This document shows, piece by piece, positions 56,505 through 64,000 of a stretch of 64,000 nt of DNA; the stretch's first letter is position 1; the number at the start of each line of letters is the position of its first letter. Made by a program: the position numbers and the translations under genes. The notes beneath the pieces are model-generated. The model was not told the DNA's origin and ran no database searches. It saw only the letters and a program-made list of their open reading frames with translations. Origin of the DNA: Rosa chinensis (lineage: Eukaryota; Streptophyta; Magnoliopsida; Rosales; Rosaceae); NCBI RefSeq assembly GCF_002994745.2, contig NC_037091.1, positions 22,821,789 through 22,885,788 of the forward strand. The letters are read 5' to 3'.

Positions 56505-56832
56505 CTAGCCTTAATATTGTTTGGGATTGCTGGGACTTTTAAAAAAAACTACTGCTGCTGTGTTGTGAGAATAATCAGCTGTGAATTAAAAAAGTTTTAT
56601 ATTTGATAAGTAATATTTTTAAAAGTGCTGTCAGTACATAAAACACTGTAGAGCGTGTTTTGATCCACAGGAGCTGCTAAAAGCAATCTCTGGGCTGCTT
56701 CTAAAATCTGCTGTCAGTGACCTATAACTTTCAATTAAAGCTTCTTTTTATTTATTTACCAAATACGATAAAATCTAAAATTTTGAACAAAAACTGATTT
56801 TTTTTAAAAGCGAAACAATCACAAACAGGGCC
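56505..56832. mobile_element. hAT-like MITE
   Basis: The right end AACAATCACAAACAGGGCC is the complement of GGCCCTGTTTGTGATTG, a common hAT MITE end in dicots. The left end near 56505 reads TTGTTTGGGATTGCTGGGAC, a partial match. The interior is AT-rich with CTGCTG words. Target duplication is not clear. Confidence 0.45.
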
Positions 56833-57782
56833 TTAGCGGTCCTAGACAGTGCTTCAATTTTGACGTACCCCCTATGAGGTGGATTGTTACATTCAGTACC
56901 CAAATTTACTGGTTTACTAGTTATCTGGACATAAACAACAATAATCTTAACTTTTTACCTTCATATCGAACATTTAGTAGACCAAAAAGTTGACTTTTTA
57001 TTTTGTATGTTTTTTGGGAAAACTTCCTTCACAAAAGTTGTAAAGGAAGTTAATTCGAATTTGTGGACATGTGGCACACTCAAATCGGAGTTCGTACGAA
57101 GAAGTTATGGTCTAAAAAGTAAAAATCAATGTTTCAGAAAACTTACTATAAATAGGCAATTAACCCTTGGTAACTCTCCATTTTTGGAAAATTCACTCAA
57201 TTTCTCTCCACACCGACCCACGGAGTGACCTGACAGGTTTTCCGCTATCAGGCCGACCTAGACTGTCGGATTGGTGGCGTTGGAATTGTCATTCCACGCC
57301 ACCCTGCCCTCTCCTCTTGGTTCTTGCATTTCTACCTGGGAGGAAAAATTGAGGCAGTGAAGACATTTCAGATCCGTGAGCTCAACCTGGTAGGAACTTT
57401 CAGCTCTAGCCACCTCCGGCGACGAAATCACTTGGATTTGGAGCTCTTTTGACGTACATCAAACCCTCCAGAGGACTTCCACAGGTTCCCAACATGGAGG
57501 ATGAATCGAGGATTTGATGGATTATGCCCCGTTTTCAACTCGAGGTAATTTCTGGCCGTTTGGCTTTGATTCAGTCTTTGTTGTAGTTTTAGGAATGCGG
57601 CACCACTTTTGATGTGAGTTTCATGGCTCAAATCAGTGGCCCCACGCGTCGCCACTTTTGGCCGCTCGTGGGGCAGCGTGTCGCCTCTTCTGGCTTTCTT
57701 GTTTAGCACTTAGGGTAGGGTTTGACATTTGGACCTTGCAGATATGATTTTGGGAGATTTTGGTGAAGGTTTGTTATCGATC

Positions 57783-57925
57783 GGAGCGGTGAAATGCGTA
57801 GAGATCGGAAAGAACACCAACGCCAAAAGTACTCTACTGGGTCGATACTGACACTGAGAGACGAAAGCTAGGGGAGCAAATGGGATTAGATACCCCAGTA
57901 GTCCTAGCCGTAAACGATGGATACT
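57783..57925 (+). rRNA. rrn16: Plastid 16S rRNA fragment, part 1 (nuclear plastid DNA)
   Basis: Contains the conserved 16S landmarks GGTGAAATGCGTAGAG, GATTAGATACCCC and CCGTAAACGATGG in proper order and spacing, with plastid-type text between (AGCTAGGGGAGC). Several positions show C to T or G to A changes relative to the plastid form I know (for example GTACTCTACTGGG). It is a transferred, non-functional fragment, not an rRNA gene. Confidence 0.9.
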
Positions 57926-60066
57926 TGATAGGAACATTTTAATGCGACGTTTTAACGGTTATTTCCTCTTATTTACTTAGTTATTTCCTTAAATGAATCC
58001 ATTTAGTTTAGGAAAGTTTCTTTTTCCGCTTTTTAGCAAGTTTCCATTTTAGTTTAGGAAAGTTTCCATTTCTCACTTTTAGAAAGTTTCTATTTTTCAT
58101 TTTTAGAAAGTTTCTATTTTACGTTTTAGGAAAGTTTCTATTTTTAGTAATAGTTTATATTTTCAGGTCCTTGGAGCTCAAAAGTGGAAATGAACTCACG
58201 AAAGGAAAGAGGAGCTAGCAAACGTTAAGAAGTGTAAAGATGAGACACAAAGGGCTACACAAATGAGCAGAAATGAAGAAATGAAGCTTTCCTGTTCCAA
58301 CTAGGAAACCCTGTTCAAAAGAGGAAAGTGTATCAAGCAAGATTCTGAAGCTAACCAAGAAACTTGATAGAAATAATGATGGAAATGGCGTTGGAGATCA
58401 TCAAGGCTTGAAGATGACGCAACATGGCCCAAGAACTCTCTAGATTAACTTGGATTTTCGGCAAAATGGATAAAAGCCCATGGAATTAGGGTTTTGTGAT
58501 GCAAAGCATCATAGGAGGAGTGTTTGCCGTGAAATACCAAGAGGAAAAGAAGGAGTTAGCATGAAAATCAAGAAGGAAATCAAGAGATAACGTCAAGAGA
58601 ATATTTAGGGAGAGTTTTAAGGAAAGAAAAAGTGTGGACAACAAGAAAATGCCAAAACAAGTCTAGATACGTTCCCTATTTTCTCTAAAGGAATTTTGGC
58701 CGAAATATTGTGAAGAAAATCAGAAAATATCTTATATATTTCAGCAATATTATATCTAGACTTAATTTGTAGAGTTTTGATTGGTTGGATGACACACCAG
58801 GGCTTACTTGGCGCTACGGGATTGGTGGAAGCTATGTGGAATTATTAAACTAATTCCTTGGAAAATAAAAGAAGAATCAAGAACTTGGAGAGCACTCTTG
58901 CTGTCCCCTATATATACTCCCCTACTCTTGACGTCTAAACACCCCCACAATTCAGAAAATACTCTCTCCATAACGTCAAAATCTCTCTCCATTCTCTTAT
59001 TCATCTTCTGTAATTTCTGTCAAGGGAGGAAGAAGGAAGAAGAAGCCCTGAGCACCTCCCCTAATCCACCTTGAAGCCGTGAAGTTTTGAAGCTTGCTTT
59101 CAAGATTCAATAGTTCATCGTTCAAGTTCTTCATCACCATCTCCATTCACGATGTAATTCAACCTTCTTTCTTGTAATCACTTTTGATTTCCCCTTGTTT
59201 GATTCGTATGAATTTGTTTTAGTTAACAACAATGTTTGGAACAAAGTTTAATTCTGAAATTTTATGATTGAATGAAGATTTCAATTCCTATGATTATGAT
59301 TCTAAGTTGTTTTTGTGAGATTGTTCAATTAAATTTGCTTGATTGATATCTTTTATGTGTTTATCTTAAATGGTTCGAAATTTTTAGGGTTTGCATATAA
59401 TTGGTGCTAGATTTAGGCTTACGATTCACCTAATAGTTTTGTGAACTTGAATCAAAAGTAGTGAAGGTTTTGGACAAGAATCGAATTTAATTGAAAATGA
59501 TTGCAGTTAGATGAACTTATTCATACTAGGTTGTGCACTTAAGTTGATAACCTTTCTCTATGCTTCTTGCGTTGGACATGTATTGATTAGCTAGCTTTCG
59601 AGACTTTGATTGCATGTTTAATAGGATTGATCTAGGTGCTTTCACTTAGGTTAATTAGTAAAGGAAAGTAAAATATGGGAAATCATTTGCTTCGAATGTT
59701 TCACATGATCAACTTCTTTCTCATGACTTGGAAGAACAATTATAGGGTTAATTCGAATTTGATTATGGAATTGGTTTTGATTTTTGTTTCTTATGTTTCA
59801 TTCTTGTATTTGTGTTTTTGTATTTACTTAATTTTATTTCTTGTTTTGTTTCTTTTAATTTTCGAAAAACCTAAAACTTTAAAACCCCCTTATTTTCGTA
59901 CTTGGTATATAATCTTGTAAATATTATACTTTGTTTTTATTTTAATTATTTAATTTTTTTACAATGACAAGTGTACCCTCAATCGCCGGAATAGAACGAT
60001 CCCTATTTACTATATACTAACGATGACATTTCAGGGTTAAATTATATGCTTGCTTTGAGCGTATCA
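57926..60066 (+). mobile_element. Solo LTR inserted in the 16S fragment
   Basis: A 2141-bp insertion begins TGATAGGAAC and ends GCGTATCA. It is bordered by 5-bp direct repeats ATACT (57921-57925 and 60067-60071) that derive from the GGATACTAGG sequence of 16S. It has no coding domain. AGGAAAGTTTC-type words recur at 58010-58140. Its ends match the solo LTR at 37368-39137. Confidence 0.92.
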
Positions 60067-60071
60067 ATACT

Positions 60072-60185
60072 AGGCGCTGTGCATATCGACCCGTGCAGTG
60101 CTGTAGCTAACGCGTTAAGTATCCCGCCTGGGGAGTACGTTCGCAAGAATGAAACTCAAAGGAATTGACAGGGGCCCGCACAAGC
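60072..60185 (+). rRNA. rrn16: Plastid 16S rRNA fragment, part 2
   Basis: It continues directly from part 1 with AGGCGCTGTGC, CGACCCGTGCAGTGC, AACGCGTTAAGTATCCCGCC and CAAAGGAATTGACA, ending at CACAAGC, where LTR sequence resumes. Together the two parts cover about 257 bp of the central 16S gene. Confidence 0.92.
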
Positions 60186-61286
60186 TCCGAAGTTCAAGTT
60201 TTCGAAGGTTGATTTACGGAATCCAACCATTAGATTTCCCCTTAGTTTGCCCCAAAACTTTTAAGTTGGCGAAATGACGTTAGTAGTGAAGTTTGGGTTG
60301 AATCCGAGGAGGATTAGAGTTTTTGGGTTTCGGGCTAACGTTAGGGTTCGGTTTTTGTTTTTCCTAATTTAATTTCCAGACTTGGAGTTTTGTTCATTAG
60401 CGTCATTTTGTACAGAAAGTAAGTTGTCACCACCTGTGAAGAGTTCAAGTCGATGACATACTTGGCCGTGACCAGTGAGTGGACTTTTGATTTTAAATGA
60501 TGCATGCACATATTTTTCTGAATTATTTATTTATTTAGTTAATTATCATTTTACTTATTGAGTGTATGTTTTGGTTTTTGGAATATGATTTGATTTTGGA
60601 TTATTGATTTGGTTTCAGATTATTTTGGTTTATTGATTGGATTTTCGGAAAATAAATTATCTTGATGAATTTCCTATGCTCGGATTTGAATTATGCCTTT
60701 AGTCATGACTTTTGATTTTTGTTTTATAGTAAGGAATTGAGCTCAGTCATGACTTGCATATTATAAAAATGTTTTCCGAGGAGTATTTTCAGAACTAAGT
60801 ACGATTTATGACTTATGATAGTTTTCGACAAATTGTTTTCCGAGGCTATTTCCGGAATTGAAAAATATTTTTATTCGTTGATTGTGAGCTTTCTGAAAGA
60901 TTTTCAAAAATGAGATTTTCGATGGACAAGATAATTATCTATTATTTATTCGGGTTTTGAGTTTGGCATTGAGAATGTTTTATCGATGATTATGATATAT
61001 GATTTATAATTTAATATCACATATGAACTTTATTTATGAATTGTGTTGCTATATAAAAAATATTTTGGCATGTGGGACATGTCGTTGAGTTTCTAATTTG
61101 ATTTCTCAAGAGATTTTTCGAGTACAATTGGGAATCGTGTTCGTGTATGATTTTCTCTTATAGGTAAACATCACGTTGAAGCATGTTTATAATGGATAAC
61201 ATCTTGATTTCTCATGAAGTTTTTTAGATTTTCAAAGGAATAAAAATAAATTAGGATCCATGATAATTACATTGGATTTGCAAAAA

Positions 61287-61460
61287 AAGTAATGCTAGAT
61301 AACCATCTTTTTGGATATCATCTGCAATCAACTTTATGTGGCAGCTGATGTTGCACAAAGTCCAACCTATAATAGAATTTCACTAAATGATGCCACATGA
61401 GCTATCACATAAGGTGGAATGTATATGGTACCCAAAAATGTAGTTCATCTAGCATTATTC
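61287..61460. mobile_element. Mutator-type MITE, 174 bp
   Basis: It is bordered by perfect 9-bp direct repeats TTGCAAAAA (61278-61286 and 61461-61469). The ends are inverted: AAGTAATGCTAGATAACCA on the left and the complement of AGAATAATGCTAGATGAACT on the right. Non-coding. Confidence 0.8.
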
Positions 61461-61920
61461 TTGCAAAAAGTTTATGCTTGCTAAACCTTTTCTTATACGA
61501 ATATAATTGACATCAACATTTTCATTTTGTACTTTGGATCTTTGGTAACAAAGTCAATAGCAGTATTGTTCTTATTGATCACATAACCATCAAAATTAAT
61601 TTTGATATACTGATAATTTGGGGAGTCCACTTGATAGAGTTTTTTGGTCAAATCTTATGAAGAGTGAGGTTCTCCTTCCCATAGTTACAGTTAACAACAA
61701 CAACAACAACAAAAAAACGACACTCTTGAAGTGTGGGGCTAAATTTACTTGTAAATACAATTGTTGAGCTTCTCAATTTTTTTCAACATAAGCTTTTTTC
61801 AAATCAATCATTATTAAAGTATATAGGGAGCCATGACAATTTCATTGAATTTCGAGTGGATTTATTACCTAACTATTTTTGAAAACTCAGGGTAGCAATT
61901 TTACTTAAGGAGCATATCAC

Positions 61921-62165
61921 GTAGTTAATACGAACTCCGATTGATTCGTTCCACATGTTAACGAACTCGTATCGACGCGCTCTACAACTTTCTTATAGGA
62001 AGTTTTGGGAGAATCTCCACGTATCAAAAGTCAACCTTTGCGCCACTCCTAAAGTCATATTTTCCGAATAAAAATTCGTCCGAAACACTTCCGCTGCGTC
62101 TAATAACCACAAATTAGATTCCGAAAAATCCTCGGAAAATAAATACAAATTTCCGGGGCATCACA
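61921..62165 (-). repeat. 3' LTR fragment of a gypsy element (minus strand)
   Basis: On the minus strand the LTR starts TGTGATGCCCC at 62165. It carries the family block with GGAAGTTTTCC-like text, CGAGTTCGTTAACATG and CGGAGTTCGTATTAAC. It is truncated after about 245 bp. Confidence 0.8.
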
Positions 62166-62183
62166 TTCCACCCCCCTTAAAGA
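62166..62183 (-). promoter_or_regulatory. Polypurine tract of the gypsy element
   Basis: On the minus strand the sequence TTTAAGGGGGGTGGAA directly precedes the TG of the LTR. It is preceded by CAGGACGAAATTTC, the standard 3' end of plant chromovirus elements. It primes second-strand synthesis. Confidence 0.9.
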
Positions 62184-62583
62184 AATTTCGTCCTGAAATT
62201 TAAACGTACAAAACCAACAAGTACGAATAAACTCATCCCCAAAAATCCAATTCTTATTCCCCTACAAGAAAAGCACTCATTCCGAAGCCTCCACAGGGTA
62301 TTGAACTAGTCAATTATCCCTGATCAAAGTTTCTTTGTAATACATACAGAAAACAATCCAAACACTAACAATGATCGCCACATCTTTTACTTCAACCACA
62401 CTAGATCCATCGTAAACTTCATCATCGGCATAGACCAATTAAAATATGCCGCACCACATAAAATCTTGGAGATAAGGCTGACCTAAACATCAAATCTCCA
62501 CAACCCAAGGTACAACATGCGTCTAGCTCAACAATCGATATAGGTACCTTACCTAATATCGCAATTCTAATGCATCCTACCAT
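62184..62583 (-). other. Internal remnant of the minus-strand gypsy element
   Basis: About 400 bp between the polypurine tract and the next LTR show no open pol domain. This is probably degenerate 3' untranslated and pol-end sequence. Confidence 0.5.
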
Positions 62584-64000
62584 TGTTATGCCCTGTACCG
62601 TAAAGTTTTTACTAGTTACTTTTTACCGTGGTTGACCGAAAAGTGACTTTTCTTTAGTCTGGTAAATTAGGAAATTTCTTTGAGAATGTTGTAGAATACG
62701 TAAAATCGAGTTCGTGGACACGTAGTTTGTTTAAATCGGAGTTTCTACGGAAAAGTTATGATCAAAAATAGAAAGTACTATTCACAGCGTGGATTTTTTT
62801 TTTAGGTGAGTTTCTAATTGTGGAAAGGAGAAAACAAAAACAGAAAAGGAAGAGAGAGAAATCGGGAAACCCGATTCCAGCCCCCCCCCTCCCCTCCCCT
62901 TTTTCCTTCTTCCTTCTTTCTTTTTCTCTTCTTTCTTTTCTTTCTCTTTTCTACAAACCGGAACCCCTTTTTCCGGTGAAACCACCGCCACCGGCCATTA
63001 GAGGATCTTCTCTTCCTCCTCTTGCATCTAAGGTAAGATTTCTGACTTGGGTAGCTTTGGTTTTTGAGATTTGAAGAGGAAATTTCCAGAAATGGGAAAA
63101 ATTGGTTTTTGCTTTGATCTACGGTTTCCGGCGATTTCCGGCCGGATTCTTTGGGGGTTTTGGTTGTTGGGGAAGTGCTGAACGTGTTCTTAACCTTGTT
63201 GCAGCTCATTTTGATCGGTGGAGGAAGATTTGAAGGTGTTTGAGACTGTGAACAGTACCATGAACAGTAACTGTCGAATTCTTGGGTTCTTGTTTGATTT
63301 TTCCAGACATTTCTACTTGAATTTGGTTGTTGTTGCAGGTATAGGAACTGTTAGATTTAATCTATGAATTTTGTGTTAGATTTAAGGTTGTTGGATAGTG
63401 AGTTTCCTTGGAGTTTTGATGTTGGTTGTGGTTCTAAGGGTGTCAAGATTTTAATCTTGGGTTGAGAACTTGTTGTCATATTTTTAGTGTTGAGTTGAGA
63501 TTGTTGAGAGGTTGGAGAAGTAAATTGGGTTTCGAATGTCAAAAGAGAAATTGGAATTTTGGAAGAAAATGTTTTGTTGTAACCTTGTTGGCTAATTGTT
63601 GGTGGAGAAATTGAAGAATGAATTTGGAAATTTTGAAAGGGATAATTTTATAATATGGTGGTTAAGTATAGTTCAGGAGTTGGAATTAAATTGGCCAAGT
63701 TGTTGAGCGATCCTTGTGAAGGTTAAAGGAAATTCTAAAATTGGAGAATTTGATTGTTAGAGGAATTATGGGTAGTGAGTATTATTTTTCCAAAGGATTA
63801 AGCTCTGTCTATTAGATTACTTCCTTATTGAGGTTAACTTTATCCTGTCAATTACTACAGGACGTGCTGAGCCCTCGAGTGAGGAGGATACAGGCAGACA
63901 GCAGGGTTAGCTGCGAGACTCATCTGTGAGTGGACTTTTATTTTATTTAAATAAAGCATGCAGCATGGTATTAAGTTTTTAGTGGAATACTATTTGAGTA
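62584..64000 (+). repeat. Chromovirus-like gypsy LTR, running off the window
   Basis: It starts TGTTATGCCC, as the minus-strand LTR at 15409. The family block CGAGTTCGTGGACACG, GGAGTTTCTACGG and AAAAGTTATG lies at 62708-62760. The block CTGTGAGTGGACTTTT and AGCATGCAGCATGG lies at 63923-63966. Frames at 62782-63209 are artefacts of C/T-rich sequence. Confidence 0.75.

Larger units (their letters stand above)
56885..61270 (+). repeat. Chromovirus-like gypsy LTR, interrupted
   Basis: It has the family block GGAAAACTTCC, GAATTTGTGGACATGTGG, GGAGTTCGTACGAAGAAG at 57015-57110 and a TATA-like CTATAAATAGG at 57147. After the insertion it continues with CCAGTGAGTGGAC at about 60472 and ATGCATGCAC. 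It holds a plastid rRNA fragment at 57783-60185 (itself split). Start at TGTTACATTC and end near 61270 are estimates. Confidence 0.55.

Noticed and set aside
57783..60185. Functional rRNA gene or bacterial contamination
   Set aside because: Only about 257 bp of 16S, split by a retrotransposon with a target duplication made from 16S sequence, and embedded in plant LTR DNA.
62782..63209. Lys/Glu-rich minus-strand frames near the right end
   Set aside because: They are the complement of a C/T-rich leader inside an LTR and show no family motif.

Overview
This is nuclear DNA from a higher plant, most likely a eudicot. The genes are split by GT-AG and GC-AG introns, the proteins closest to what is read here are plant-specific, and the space between genes is filled with plant-type transposons. 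Similarity of several repeats to rosaceous DNA is an impression from memory, not a test. Only two genes look intact. The first is a ten-exon alpha/beta-hydrolase of the DUF676 (ROG1-like) lipase family at 30073-36257 (+). The second is a fourteen-exon CBL-interacting protein kinase closest to CIPK21 at 40854-43534 (-). Almost everything else is mobile DNA, much of it nested.

Layout, left part. 1-4465 is the right-hand part of a CACTA-type DNA transposon. It ends in a TTTCTAGTAGTG terminus and carries intron-containing fragments of methionine aminopeptidase 1A, a class-3-like lipase, ribosomal protein L7 and one unidentified exon. 4466-6083 has only a weak F-box-like remnant. 6084 to about 11830 is a decayed Ty1/copia element on the minus strand, with gag, zinc knuckle, protease, integrase, RT, RNase H and primer-binding site. 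12790-15409 is a minus-strand LTR of a chromovirus-like Ty3/gypsy family, containing an array of short hairpins and a 127-bp TC run. 15410-23170 holds further LTR-like DNA and the 3' part of another Ty3/gypsy element. In that element a gag-unlike open reading frame lies antisense to a remnant of pol.

Middle. 23184-28478 is a truncated plus-strand Ty3/gypsy element (LTR, primer-binding site, gag, zinc knuckles, protease, part of RT). A minus-strand LTR-like piece follows. Then come the lipase gene, a 1.77-kb solo LTR with perfect 5-bp target duplication (37368-39137), and the CIPK21-like gene.

Right part. From 44241 the window is a dense field of DNA transposons: two inverted copies of a GC-rich hAT-type element, a Mutator-like element at 45257-47561, and two related Mutator-like elements in mirror orientation (49469-51775 and 52571-54991), each with a perfect 9-bp target duplication. 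The two mirror elements carry arrays of C-loop hairpins; one carries an LRR-receptor-kinase fragment. From 56885 to the end are LTRs of the chromovirus-like family. One of them holds a plastid 16S rRNA fragment that was itself split by a 2.1-kb solo LTR.

The two genes are not functionally linked by anything visible. Recurrent themes are short hairpin-forming repeat arrays in four unrelated transposons, gene-fragment capture by two transposon classes, and three GC-AG introns in only two genes.
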